Notes: generated from the sequence alone by a model not told the origin. A DNA stretch of 64,000 nucleotides from Arbacia lixula (GCA_963669155.1 OZ022597.1:17924922-17988921), one strand, 5' to 3'; counted from the stretch's first letter, positions 46,993 to 58,696 are shown. Numbers and translations are program-made.

Positions 46993-49265
46993 AAGCCTCT
47001 ATTCACGTTGACACGTCAATGAAAATAACCTGTTCAGTATAATACTCATCGACCAACTCACACATACTGTGACACATAAGATGAGATTTAGAATATATAC
47101 GTTCAGCGAAAATTGCATTGAATTCTAACACTGCATTCTTTAACAAAAAACGAGCATCATCAGATATTATTAAAAAATTATAGTTCGACGTGATAGTTAC
47201 TACTTGCAGTACATTTTTATTTTCTGTAATTATAACCAAATACACGCAGCTTCACTTTATTTTCCTGATCCTTTGTCAACATGACTCACGCCATTAAATG
47301 TTTTTTTTTTACCTTCATTTTTTAGATCAGTTGTTGTGATGGGAGTAGAATTAAATTTTGAAAAAAAAAATATTTTCAAAATCTCTCCAAACTAAAAGAG
47401 TTAAAACAGCAATAGTTTTCCACATCTCTGAGATTTCTCTCCAGCGGAAATCGTTGTTCAACAAGACACACAAATAGTTATGATATCCAGTGTTTACTAC
47501 GAACCTTAATGTAATGTTTACGCTCGCAGTTACCCCAAATCATGAAGTACTGGTACGATTCATGTACATGTACATCAGGACATGACTGTACATACAGACG
47601 ACGCGGGAGGGCGGTATTCTAGAAATATGAACTTACTTCAGGTCTGAGTTGTTGTGCCGACGTTATAATCGAACTTTGTTCCGAACACACGTTTCTTGCT
47701 GCAGCTCTCTGAACCCTTCTCACAATGTGGATTCTTTATTTGATATAAAATGTGCGACACAATCACACCAATATATCTGTAGAGAATCATTATTCTTATG
47801 TACAGGTCTCGAATAGATCTGAATTTCGAAAATGTTCTGATTACACATTCAAGAGATTTTCTCGTTGTAGGTTTAAGCTTTCGCTTCCTGGCTCTGTGAG
47901 CTTCTTCAGACTTCTGATAAGATGTGACCTACTTCTCGTCGAAGATGAAACTGTTGCAGTACATCTATGCACATATATGATGCGTGTTGCTTTGTTGGGC
48001 AAGCAGATAACAACCAATATGCCCATGTCATGACCTATTGAAAACGAGTTGGCCAAAATCTGTCTATATTGTAGACGGCTTTGGTGCCGTTTATAACAAA
48101 CGTCATTTTAAAGAAAGTTCAAGTGAATGACATTGCAAATTTGAAGGTATGCACTACTTGAAAACTTTTTACAAACTTAAAAAGAAATGCGATTGGTTTT
48201 TCATAATCGTTGAAGTTGACTTGTTTTGAAGTTGAATCGTTTAAATTTGAGGCACGAATAGATTCATAATATGTGTGTTACATGCATATCAAGTGTGTGG
48301 AGTTTGCATCTTATCTTCCATGTGAGGTAAAAGATGTGAATTATGATCACACAGTAGGCTACATATATATAGTGTGGTTAAGGTCTTTTTTATATGTATT
48401 CAGTTGGGTTTTTTTCTTCAAAGAATGGAATGTTTTGCCAGTGATAATACATGTACTAGAATTATCTTCATGCTGTGATTTTGTTTTGTATCAATTAGAT
48501 TTGTGTGACTCCTATCTCCCAGAGATTACACTTCATCATGAGATGAATCAATGCATGATCTCATAAACAAATCAGTTTTCATAGTCTATTCAGGCTCGTG
48601 TGTGCCTGTAGCCAGTAGTCATGACAGTTAATGCCGATATTTTTTTGGTCAGACAAATCCAATTGCAATAGGCACATCTGGCAGTATAACAATGCAGTTT
48701 CGTTATAGTTTTACACTGTCGCATTTTTAGTTGTTTCGTATTGTGAAAAAATAGATCTATATATTTCGGTTGATACCGGATTGAATTTCATGAAAATGTA
48801 TAATTTCCCCATTTTGTGATTGTTTCTGTAAATGCAGTAACCATTGCTCTGCAGGGCCTGTGTCATTGTCACATGGCAAGTTTACTTTGTCCTTGATAAA
48901 ATGTGACTACAAGAAATAATGCGTTACAATGGTAATAAATCGATTGTATATGAAATGACTGAATAATTTACTAAGTAGTTTTTTTTTTCTTTCCTAGAGA
49001 GTCTCTGTTGACTTGCTAATGGGATTCTACTGTATATCACTAATTAACACGTCTTATTATGAAGAAACAAAAGGAGAAAAGAGGGTGAACATTGAATAGG
49101 AAAATATGCAAAAGAAGCGGATACCATTTTTTTCTTAGTTATCTTGGCCTTTATATTGTTTGTAAATAGCGGAATCTATCATTATTCTGTCAACATAATC
49201 GTGTTAAACGAATAAGCATTAAAAGCGGTGGGGAAATAAGAAAGAATTAACTGCGTTATAAGAAT
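46993..49265. other. 3' flank of TRIM-like copy A, non-coding
   Basis: AT-rich sequence closely matching 58393-60700 with small indels. Short frames (such as 47752-48033 and 48273-48566) are not preserved as proteins in the sister unit. On the minus strand at about 47875-47915, a block reading CTGAAGAAGCTCACAGAGCC then GGAAGCGAAAGC resembles a motif common in Penelope-like and related retroelements. Confidence 0.6.
47293..47298 (+). terminator. candidate poly(A) signal of copy A
   Basis: ATTAAA, about 300 bases after the stop codon, followed by a T run. The equivalent in copy B is the canonical AATAAA at 58691. The flanks are homologous. Confidence 0.5.
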
Positions 49266-49670
49266 TTTTATCATCAAATTCATGTTTTAGTAAAGCATAT
49301 GATCAAGTTCAATCACAATAGAATGTTGTTATTACAGTACCGTATGAAAGCAGAGTGTGAATATAATTATTATTAAAGCAAAATGTAGTAATGTTCTTAT
49401 GTCATAACATATTGTTAGTATAAATAAGTTCTAATGCAATTAAGGAAAGCACAAGGTTGATACCATTTTATCTTATCAAGGCGTATTGTTGATACGATCG
49501 AGTAATATAAAGCATTATTGTGTGATATCAAAGCATATTGTTGAGGGTCCGGTGTTATATAATGGCGCCTTGTTGATACATGAACATTGTTATATCAAAG
49601 CAAAGTATTGCTATTATGGTATCATATCAAAGCATATTATTGGTTTTATGGTGTTATATCAGAGCATTAA
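49266..49670. repeat. degenerate AT-rich tandem repeat in unit A
   Basis: Variants of ATATCAAAGCATATTGTTG recur at roughly 35-45-base spacing, separated by short linkers such as GTCCGGTGTTATAT. The sister tract in unit B is at about 60720-61113. Confidence 0.65.
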
Positions 49671-51780
49671 TACAACTTCCAGCAGCGACCCTTACTGCCA
49701 GTCAGTAAATGAGTCTAGTTTAGTAGACCAGCATACGGATATATTGTACGGTGATGCTCCACGCCCCAAAAGGGCAAACTACCATGTAGTCTGATCTTAC
49801 CAAACACAATTATGTTTCAGGTGTCTAAAGTATCCATGTGTCTGGAGACTGTGTACATGCTCTCTATATTTTCCCAAACTGGAAGGATGTTTTTTTGTTA
49901 TTACCTTGGTGCCCAGCGAGGCTTGTATACACTATTGTGAGTCTTCTCTGGATATCTATATTGAGTGGCCACAGTCCCCACATCACTTTGTATGCTACTG
50001 CGATACTTCTGAATGAACAATCACGAAGTCTCTCCAAGTCTCTAAGGATTATATTCGTCTCACTTCCTCTGAAGAACGCTTATTGCAATGATTATGAAAA
50101 GTACAGTCACAACAAGGACAGTGAGAAGTTATTGTATATATTCACATGCAATGTAAAGTAAGAAGTAAACTACTTTGTGCATATCTTTGTAAACTAAGAG
50201 AAGTGAATAGTGCACGTAATGATATGTAAATGAAGTAAGTACAGTGTACATCGTGTTTATTTACCTAACCTGTTTCTATGGTGAGAGTATCCTAATGCAT
50301 TCAAGGATGAAGTACTAGTATACTTCTCAGTACTTGTTTTCGTAATGTTAGGTTAATGATGAGACCTGTATGCAATATATACTGTCATTAATTTGATTAA
50401 CATTACTTCTTTTTTTTTTATCTTTCCCGTTCTTCATGTACTTATGTGGATATTTGCAAAAAACATTTCAGTTGATTTTGAGCTGTATATGGTCTATCAC
50501 TGAATGATCTCTTTAAATTGAAATATATATAGAGGTTCTAACAAAATGTATACGTATACTCTTGTAACAATATCGTGCTGTCAGTCCGTGAGTTGTGTAT
50601 ATTTAATTTACTACTCAGACACTACATGGACGGCGCATAGAGTATGTAAAGGGTCAACATTATTCAGGTAACACCAGCGTGCAGTGTGTGTAAACTACGT
50701 TTGTAATATTTTGATGCGATTGTTTTTGTTTACGATACAACCATTGGAAATAAGTCTGAAGCAGAATTATTGGGGATGGAGCCACAGAGTCTAAGACAAA
50801 AGGAATGTATTGAATGTGTAATGGTTGTTCATGTGGTGATTGGGGTAGCGATTTGGAAGCAGATAAAGTAAGATACATGAATGGAACTTAATCCCTATGA
50901 TATGATACTATATCATGTATATTTCTATGTAGAACCTATACATATTACTATTACCAAGTACATCCATCATGTAGGATTAATACGTTGTAGTGGCAAAGCT
51001 TGTTTGTGTATTAGAAATGGTTATTTTCACTCGCTCATTTATTAAACACTGCTAAGAACGCTTTTTAAATGTAGATAAAAATCAGCTCTGGATTTCTTTA
51101 TCATTTACAAGTGTAAATTGGAAGATTCCAATACGTGTTTTTGTTGTAAGGCAGGAAGACCGGAAGTGAGACAAAGAGGAAATGTATTGGTAGAGAGATA
51201 GAGATGGAGAGCAAGAGACAGAAAACAGATACAAGAGAAGGAAACAGGGGACTTACAGAGAGAGAGAGAGGGGGAGGGGGGTAACAAGAAATAAGGAAAA
51301 TAAAGAAGAGAAAAGAGAGATGGGAACATGTGTGTGTGTTTATTTGTGTGTGTTTGTGTGTGTGTGTGTGTGTGAGAGAGAGGGGGGGGGTGTAGAGATA
51401 GAGCTAGAAGAGGGGAAAAGTGAGAATGAGAGAGCGAGAGAAGAAAAGGGAGAAAGGGGGAGATACAATGAAAGAAGGGATCAGAGAATAATAAGACATG
51501 GCGTAAGAATGTGTGAAGAAAAAAATATACATTAAACATGTTATACACACGTGGAAGAGATACAAACAAATAGACATACATAATTATGCTCTTGCTGCCC
51601 CACCCCCCCCCCCCCTCCATCCCTCGCATAAACACCTCTCCTTTCGCACCTTCCCTCCCTTATACTCCATTACTGACAAAATCAATGCATGTTTGCATTA
51701 CAAGACAGAAACTGAATTATTGTTGTTTTACCTTTTCGCATACTAACCTAACGCTTGCATAATGCCCGAAAATTCTTTCA
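49671..51780. other. gene-free remainder of unit A
   Basis: Matches 61114-63640 of unit B. It includes GA and TG microsatellites at about 51255-51400 and one copy of a GGTAACAAGAAATAAGGAAA block at 51281 that is present three times in unit B. Confidence 0.6.
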
Positions 51781-51785
51781 CGATG

Positions 51786-52078
51786 TGTTTGTTTGCATGC
51801 GTTTGATTTCACGTAAACCTTAATTGGTTTGTTTGTGTGCTATTAGGTGAATTTAGCAAGTCATGATGACTTATGTATGGATAATTATTCTATATTTATA
51901 ATGGAATTATATAAAGAGGGCGCTGTTGCAGTTAAGTTGGTGTTGATGGTTGAGTTGATCAGCACTCGGCTAGAGTCTGTAACTGAAAGCTAGAAATTTA
52001 TATGCAAGCCTGTATGCGTAGATCTTGTCTTTACCACTCGTCTCTACCGAACCACTACAATTTGGCGCTCCGAGCAGG
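51786..52078 (+). mobile_element. LTR-like segment with possible primer-binding site
   Basis: A TATA-like ATTATATAAAGAGGGCGC at about 51906 is followed by a leader ending ...CCGAACCACTACA at 52059, then ATT and TGGCGCTCCGAGCAGG at 52063-52078. An ...ACA end followed within a few bases by TGGCGC... is the layout of a retroviral-type LTR 3' end and tRNA primer-binding site. The 5' end of the LTR is not fixed, and no gag/pol frame follows, so it would be a fragment. It is shared with unit B, so it predates the duplication. Confidence 0.35.
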
Positions 52079-52321
52079 TTCTCGTACTCTTGCCGTCAAA
52101 TATGAGTGTTAATTTAATTCATTGACACCGATCTGTGGTGAGAACCTGTTATTTTTTGTATCGACATCGAACTTCGGTAAGAAATAATTACTGAACCTAT
52201 TTTTGTCCATTGATTTGTTTATTTTTTTTTGTAACTGAACTTAGTTAATGTGTGTGTACTTTCCACTTAATAGATTGATAAGCCGCAGATGTGGACGGCC
52301 ATTTATTAATTTGCTTTATAA

Positions 52322-52900
52322 TCATATTTTCTTCGTTAGTGAATTGAAATACTGCATTTGAGGACTACGACGACAGTTGTGGGAATCGTGGACTGGTAGA
52401 CCACAAAGGGTCACCGGGCATGGAAGGCGACCGACGGACTCCCGCATCGTGGTGGGATTTTTCAGCGAAAACAACTTTCTTCGAAGAAACCTCATCTCCA
52501 TTTGGGTCAATGAAATAGTTTTCTGCGAATTTATCATGATGTAGCGATAAATCAGTATTGTTAATAAGATGAGGACAAATTGTGACAAGGCATACCAACC
52601 GATGAGATAAACAGCTCCGATGACGCGTCCATTTATAAAAATCATCGCATGGTTAATTACAGTAGATAGGCAGCTCAATGTATCCATTGCTGCTAACAGT
52701 CTGTACAACGACCTCTCAATGTCGTTGAATACATTCTCCTTTCCCAGAACGACAAATGAAAAGCTGTTTGAAGGAATTGCTATTAGTAGGAATATCAAGG
52801 AAATGCACAAATAAGCAATGGCAAATCCATCTCTCTGTATCATGTATATTTCCTGTGTTGCGTTTTCCACACTCTGTCCACTTGCTGACGATTCCATCAT
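52322..52900 (-). pseudogene. truncated rhodopsin-family GPCR (TM1-TM3 only)
   Basis: The 192-codon minus-strand frame starts with an N-glycosylation-like site (NAT, residues 13-15). Three membrane segments follow. TM1 is at about 26-52 with SNS at the conserved Asn position (N45). TM2 is at about 65-88 with LAAMD (D73 at the conserved Asp). TM3 is at about 94-122 ending YRYIMI, where R119 matches the DRY Arg. After about residue 150 the frame continues without TM4-TM7 and ends in unrelated Cys/Pro-rich sequence. Family membership is inferred from the TM spacing and these residues. Sea urchins carry large, fast-evolving, often intronless GPCR families with many pseudogenes, which fits. It could be a first exon if a splice follows, but I see no donor-acceptor pair. 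Confidence 0.45.
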
Positions 52901-53518
52901 GTTCTATGATAGGTTTTTGTTGTTGAAGAAGAACTAGAGGCTCTACAGTCATGACAGTCCCACAAAGTGACGAGTTCCTCTTAATTCGGATTATGAAGCA
53001 TATAGTGTCTGCGAAGGCGTATGTACTACCTGAAGCTGCAGATATCAGTATACCGACGCCTCGTTGACTGGCAGGGTGGAAGAGTAGGTGGCGCCCTATC
53101 GTGATATATCGCTTTCAAAAGGCTGCATACCTATCTCATGACAAGGGAACGTCTCGAAAGCTTACCAAAGATCATCATCGATCATCAGGGCCGGATCCAG
53201 GATTTATGGAAAGAAGGGGAGGGGGAGCCAGGAGACCAGCTTCCCTTTCGGTTGAGAAATGTGGCAAATATGGTTCTGTCAATTAGTACTCAACCCCGAC
53301 TCGACCACCCGCTGAAGAGAGCTGATAACCGGGCAGGGGGGAGTGGGTAGATCTAAAATATAAGAAAAATTTTAGCTACCGTTGCATATGTGGCTTTGGT
53401 CCACCAGCGTGTGTGTTTTTTTCAGGCCAGGAAATGGAAATGGGCCATCCAAACAATCTGGTAAAGGGGGAGGAGGGGGGGGGGGGGGGGGGGGAGCGGC
53501 CCTTTCGTCCCATTACTT
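52901..53518. other. spacer before unit B
   Basis: No gene is seen. GGGCCGGATCCAGGATTTAT at about 53190 and a G run at about 53478-53494 suggest old repeat material. The junction with unit B is at 53519. Confidence 0.5.
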
Positions 53519-53550
53519 AATATGAATACTCTTTCTCTCTCTCTCTTCTC

Positions 53551-53581
<31 letters not shown>

Positions 53582-53995
53582 ACTTCTCCCTCTCTCTCCC
53601 ACTCTCTCTGTCTCGCTTGATCTCTACCGCTCTATCTCAGTCTTTCAATTTCTATCTCCCTCTCTCTCCATTCTTCTTCTCTTTTATTTCTCTCTTAAAC
53701 TTTCTCATATTCCCTCTGTATATCCCCACTTTTCTCTCATAATTGTATGTAGTAAATGTACTAGCGCCAAAATCTTCATAAGAAAAGATCATCCACAAAG
53801 TGTAATATTTTGCATCCTGACACACATCTACGATAGAAATAAAAATACTAAATTGTTATCTTGTGATATATTACACGGAGCAATGTCGTATAATCGATAC
53901 AAATCATGAAAAACATTTTCCTTTGAGGTTTATGTCCGACGCTCAACTGCAAATATAATTTGTCTACTATCAACCGGAAAGTAGCACCAGTCCTG

Positions 53996-53997
<2 letters not shown>

Positions 53998-54042
<45 letters not shown>

Positions 54043-54044
54043 TG
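53998..54044. repeat. (TG)n in unit B
   Basis: About 20 TG units, corresponding to the (TG)n near 40106-40158 in unit A. The G run and following block of unit A are missing here. Confidence 0.9.
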
Positions 54045-55607
54045 GTTGTGTAACTACAATTACGAGATAAAGTTTAAACACGCAGTAGTGGAAATGGCTG
54101 CCATGTTTATAGGTCCCGGTCTCATTTGACATGTTTGATTTCAACTTAATTATCATCTGTATACGATCCCTCTACGTAATCATGAAATCAGCCGAGAAAA
54201 GGACCCGTTATGATGGCAGGATGATTCTGCCATGTTCACGGTTGTTGTCGCTCTCACTGGTTCGGCTTCAATATATGGTTCATATAATCATTATCACTAC
54301 GATCACTCACCTGAGCTCGTTATGAGCCATTGCTACATTTGTTTCCAATAAATCCCATTAAGTAGCAGTTTGGTGTTAATACTCTTCATTCCTAGAATTC
54401 CTCTCAGTGTCCAGACGTAGTTATGGTTGTAGATGTGCATCAGAAGAAACAGACAACACCCAACAGCCTGGAACCAAGGCTATCCCTGGGTCATCGTGCA
54501 CGTCGTCTTGATTCGCTGAGACGCAACCACAGTTTGGAACATTTCAAATCCGTCGTTGCCTTGGTTGCGCATCCGCGAATCAAGCCACGCAGTGTGATGC
54601 ATTATTTTGTTTTAGGATCATTGCGATGCTTATCGGTGAAAACAAAAACGTGTAAAATTTCCTTAATAATCTAATTTGTTTTTAAGTACGCCATTGTGAA
54701 CCACAATAATTCAGTTTTCGGACTGCCATAGTTGACTTGATTTGACTTGATAACAAACTACTAGAACAAGAACACATTTCAAATAATCAAAACGATTTTC
54801 CATGTTTGTTGGCATTACAGCTGATATATCTATGGCACGACTGACATTTTTCTGCTCATGTAAGTTCTCTAGTCAGCAAAATTGAAAAGAAATAATCATG
54901 CCGATAAGATTTCCTCCCTGCCGAAAACTCTCTTCAAAAGGATTACGTGTGATTTTTGTGATATTGTTTTGCCTTATTCCACTCGTTTCTTGCAGTCAAT
55001 TCTCTCGGTTTTATATAGCACACGGTCATACTCATACACTGGCATATCTAATCACAACACAATGCTGGCGTGCGTTCTCTGTTATTGTGATATTAGCTAA
55101 CATGAACATGATGACGAAATTCTGTTCAGATGTTATAATGTATGTCGCAATATCATAGAAAGGTCTTTGATGGTATGATCGAGGTGTCACCGGAAGCCAG
55201 TATCGCGCAACAAAGGCAGGAAACATGAAATGAACTCTGGTCTCCTGCACAGGAAGGGAAAACAACACAACAGTAGCTGAGTCATACACGCGAGCCAAAA
55301 CGAAACCATTTACCAGGTTTATTAAGAGCGTTACCAGGTGTTACCAGGTGTTTACGTGATTTGTATCACAGGGCTCCTTTGGAAAGCAGTCCTCGAGACT
55401 GAAAGGACTACCCTGTCTAAATAAAACGTGAAATAAAATAAAGTATGTTGTATCATTCCATACTGAAAGCATAGCAAATGGTCAACGCGATCGTTTCAGC
55501 TGTCTTCTAGTAGTTTGACTTTGGCATCAAAGTTTGGGTACGTTTATCTAAGAATAGAACTAATAGAAACCTTGTGACAACGTTAGCCAAATGAGAAACA
55601 TCAGATA
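54045..55607. other. upstream region of TRIM-like copy B, no established gene
   Basis: Matches 40335-41796. A plus-strand frame starting ATGGTTGTAGA (54423; 40719 in unit A) is open in both units, but the differences in its first 57 codons are replacements and it has no recognised domain, so it is not called a gene. Confidence 0.5.
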
Positions 55608-55763
55608 TTATATTATTCCCAGACGGACATTGTATTATTTTCTTCTTCTTTCGATTGGCACTGTGGAGCCAACGTCTCTTCACTCTTTCGTCAATCTTTG
55701 CGTTGTACAGGAAAGTTGAAGATTGAAGTCAGCAAAACCTTTACATCTAAGTAGCTAGCCAAG
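55608..55763 (+). promoter_or_regulatory. promoter and non-coding first exon of TRIM-like copy B
   Basis: TTATATTATTCCC at 55608 matches the TATA-like box of unit A. The leader ends AGCCAAG|GTAAGTT with a consensus donor at 55764. The partner acceptor TTTATTTCAG|AATACACT is at 56515, giving an intron of about 0.75 kb rich in GA and G runs. Confidence 0.55.
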
Positions 55764-56182
55764 GTAAGTTTGACGCTATTCTAAGTTGTTTTTGTTTCTG
55801 TTTGACGACGTTAGACAGTTCTTTTCCAAGAAAGAGAGAATACGAGACAAAGGGGGGAAAGAAAGGGAGGGAGATTAAGATAAAAATGTGGGGGAGTGGT
55901 GGTGACGAGAGAGAAGGATTGAAATAGAGAGAAATATATTCAGCAGAGAGTGGGATATGGGGAAAAAAGATGGCGAGTGAGAGTGCGAGTGGAAATGGGG
56001 GGAAAGAGAGGGAGTGAAAGAGGGGGGGGGGGGGGGCTGAAGGGCGAAAAAAAGAAAGACAGAGATTGGGTGAGGAAGAAAGATGAAGATGAAAGAAGAA
56101 AAATAGGAGAGAGAGAGGGGGCGACAGAACGGGATTACAGAGATAATGTTAGAGAAAGGCAGGCCAGGAGAAATTTGTTGAC

Positions 56183-56220
<38 letters not shown>

Positions 56221-56523
56221 GGAGGAGTGGTGATGAGACAGGAATGATTAAAATAGGAAAAAGAACAGTGAAGAGAGTGAGTTCAGGAGTGCGAGGGAGA
56301 ATGAGACAGTTTATAGAGAAAGGGATAGAGAAAGATGAGGGCGGAGAGAGAAGAAGGTGCAGATATTCATTTTTTCCTTCGACTGCTGATATTCAGTAAG
56401 ATGATGATTGAATGTCTTAAAGTGTTAATAACATACACACACACTCACACAAACACGCAAAAATTTATTGACTGGTTGTTTTCCACCACTTTCTGTCATA
56501 TATTTTTTATTTCAGAATACACT

Positions 56524-58392
56524 ATGGCGAGCAAACACGTGATAGACTCATCATCTCTGGAATGCTGTCTGTGCTTCCAGATTATGACAGAACCCAAACT
56601 ACTCAAATGTACCCACACCTTTTGCAAGGACTGTTTAGTAAAATACACTGAATCTACACGAGAAAGGAACCAAATACCATGCCCACTTTGTCGCGAAATT
56701 ACTCCTTTGAAGAAAGGCGACGTCTCGGAGCTTCAGACGAACATTCCACTGAAATCCGTGATTGAAGACGTTACATCGGGCGTCACCATATGTACCATGT
56801 GTGATGAGAAGAGCCAATCTCCAGCGGTGCGTTTCTGCGAGGAATGTGGTGACTTCATGTGCGAAGCCTGCATATATGGTCATGGGGTGTTCACGAAGAC
56901 AGCACGTCACATTACAGTTACCGTAGAGGACGCTCTCAGAGGGAAGTTCAAGGTTAAACGAAAGTGCACCGAACACCCACTAGAAGACAAGGAGTGGGTG
57001 TGTACTACATGCAAACAGTCGGTGTGCTTCAGGTGTCGTGTGCTTGATCACGGTGGGCCAGATCATAATATTGAAGATGTTACAACGTACATCAAAGCGC
57101 TGACAGAAAACATTCAATCTCTTCGAATCGAGATAAACGCTGCCCTTGATTCATTCCAAGGTGAGACGCAGGAAATAGTGGACGTTGAACTGCTAAAAGT
57201 TGACCCCTGCGTTGACAAAATAATCACGAAAATAAACAAGGCGTATGATGATCAAATCCAACAGTACAACGAGAAGCGAGCTAAGCTCATCAAAGAATGT
57301 AACACAATCAAGGACCAAATAAAAGGAGAACTGCACAAAATAAGAGACGAGCGAGAATTGAAGTTAGGATGTATCACCAGTGCTAACGACTTGATCGAGA
57401 ATGGGTTAGATACTCTGATAGAGGGACACGCGCGATCTGTCCATGATAACGTCTGTGGTAGATTACATGAAGACTTGGCTAGTGTGAATGGTCATGATGG
57501 GGAAGACTTGAAAAGGGCAAAGGAAGTTGTGAGTCGGGCGGAATGTCTGACTTTCACCCCGTACAGGATTAATGCCGAGCACAGTCTGGGTGAGGTGAGC
57601 TACAACCATTGGCGCCTGGAGAAGAGGAATGAGCTGGCCCTCACCGGCGCGTACGCGTGGAGCTTGACAGCTACGCGTGATGGCAAGATGGTAGTGGGAC
57701 ATGGGTTGGGTGATGGGGTAGATGTGTGCAGTGTGAATGAGGTACATGGGAGAAGGATGCAGGATGAGGATGTCAGGCGTGTGTCTGTCTTGCGTGATGG
57801 ACGATATGCAGTACGTTACTGGGATGGTCAAATATCTCTCTACACACAGACGTGGGAGAAATGCAATGCAGTATCGTTTCAAAGGGTTGATACATTCGGA
57901 GGTATGGATGTCGATGGATGCGATCATATATATGTAGGGTGTGTGGATGCTAAGGTAGTACGCGTCTTTACTCCTGTGGGTGGGCCACCAGTGAGGGAGA
58001 TCTCTTGTCCTGGGTATGACCCCTGGACAGTCTGTACCATGAATCACATCGAGATGCTGGTACTGAGTGATCGCTCATCAGTCAGAGTGGTGGATGGAGA
58101 GGGCAATGTGATGTATGACGTCAGCAATGAGGGCTTCCGTGCGCGCGTTGCTGTGCTGCGGGATGACAACATCCTGATTGGATGGGAGAAGGCTGATCGG
58201 GTGAGTGTCGATCTGTACACGAATCAGCTGAGTCTCGTCAGGAGAGTCCTCGATGATTACCCTGTCAATAACTACATGTACGTGCGCTCTATCAGGGAAT
58301 TCTCGACTAGTGAGATCGCTTTATGCGATCACCACAAACTACACATCTTCCGTAAGACACCAGGCTCACTCACTGGTGTGACGAGTCAATGA
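56524..58392 (+). CDS. TRIM-like E3 ubiquitin ligase, copy B
   Basis: Paralogue of the gene at 45130: 622 residues, same architecture, all RING and B-box zinc ligands kept. The frame is open further upstream (to 56335), but that part is intron: the acceptor TTTCAG ends at 56515 and the extra residues are repeat-derived, so the start is set at 56524. By hand alignment there are 65 replacements and a two-residue insertion (in the loop near residue 585) relative to copy A. They are concentrated at 117-139 (B-box 1 end) and in the propeller (371-617), and absent from 264-370. Same predicted role: RING E3 ligase with a variable propeller that may contact a ligand or RNA. There is no sign of inactivation. 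The poly(A) signal AATAAA is at 58691. Confidence 0.93.
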   Translation: MASKHVIDSSSLECCLCFQIMTEPKLLKCTHTFCKDCLVKYTESTRERNQIPCPLCREITPLKKGDVSELQTNIPLKSVIEDVTSGVTICTMCDEKSQSPAVRFCEECGDFMCEACIYGHGVFTKTARHITVTVEDALRGKFKVKRKCTEHPLEDKEWVCTTCKQSVCFRCRVLDHGGPDHNIEDVTTYIKALTENIQSLRIEINAALDSFQGETQEIVDVELLKVDPCVDKIITKINKAYDDQIQQYNEKRAKLIKECNTIKDQIKGELHKIRDERELKLGCITSANDLIENGLDTLIEGHARSVHDNVCGRLHEDLASVNGHDGEDLKRAKEVVSRAECLTFTPYRINAEHSLGEVSYNHWRLEKRNELALTGAYAWSLTATRDGKMVVGHGLGDGVDVCSVNEVHGRRMQDEDVRRVSVLRDGRYAVRYWDGQISLYTQTWEKCNAVSFQRVDTFGGMDVDGCDHIYVGCVDAKVVRVFTPVGGPPVREISCPGYDPWTVCTMNHIEMLVLSDRSSVRVVDGEGNVMYDVSNEGFRARVAVLRDDNILIGWEKADRVSVDLYTNQLSLVRRVLDDYPVNNYMYVRSIREFSTSEIALCDHHKLHIFRKTPGSLTGVTSQ

Positions 58393-58690
58393 AAGCCTCT
58401 ATTCACGTTGACACGTCAATGAAATAACCTGTTCAGCATAATACTCATCGACCAACTCACACATACTGCGACACATAAGATGAGATTTAGAATATATACG
58501 TTCAGCGAAACTTGCCTTGAATTGTAACACTGCATTCTTTAACAAAAACGAGCATTATTAGATATTATCCAAAAATTATAGTCTGACGTGATAGTTACTA
58601 CTTGCAGTATATTTTTATTTTCTGTAAATATAACCAAATGCACGCAGCTTCACTTTATTTTCATGATCATTTGTCAACATGACTCACGCC

Positions 58691-58696
58691 AATAAA
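58691..58696 (+). terminator. candidate poly(A) signal of copy B
   Basis: AATAAA, about 300 bases after the stop, followed by a T run. Its homologue in unit A is ATTAAA at 47293. Confidence 0.55.

Larger units (their letters stand above)
39581..52142. repeat. tandem segmental duplication, unit A
   Basis: Sequence from AATATGAATACTCT at 39581 through to CTGTGGTGAG at 52142 is matched, in order and orientation, by 53519-64000. Matched landmarks include the left CT-rich edge, the TGTAGTAAATGT block, promoter and first exon, TRIM-like coding exon, 3' flank, AT-rich repeat tract, GA/TG minisatellite and LTR-like segment. Left edges are 13,938 bases apart. Coding starts are 11,394 apart because unit A holds an extra internal duplication. 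Confidence 0.9.

Noticed and set aside
55950-56399. 149-codon Arg/Glu/Gly frame in the intron of copy B
   Set aside because: Low-complexity GA-rich intron sequence; ends beyond the intron's own acceptor context only by chance.
56335-56523. N-terminal extension of the copy B frame by 63 codons
   Set aside because: A strong splice acceptor (TTTATTTCAG) at 56515 lies inside it, the extra residues come from CA/AT-rich intron sequence, and copy A has stops there. The shared ATG at 56524 is the start.
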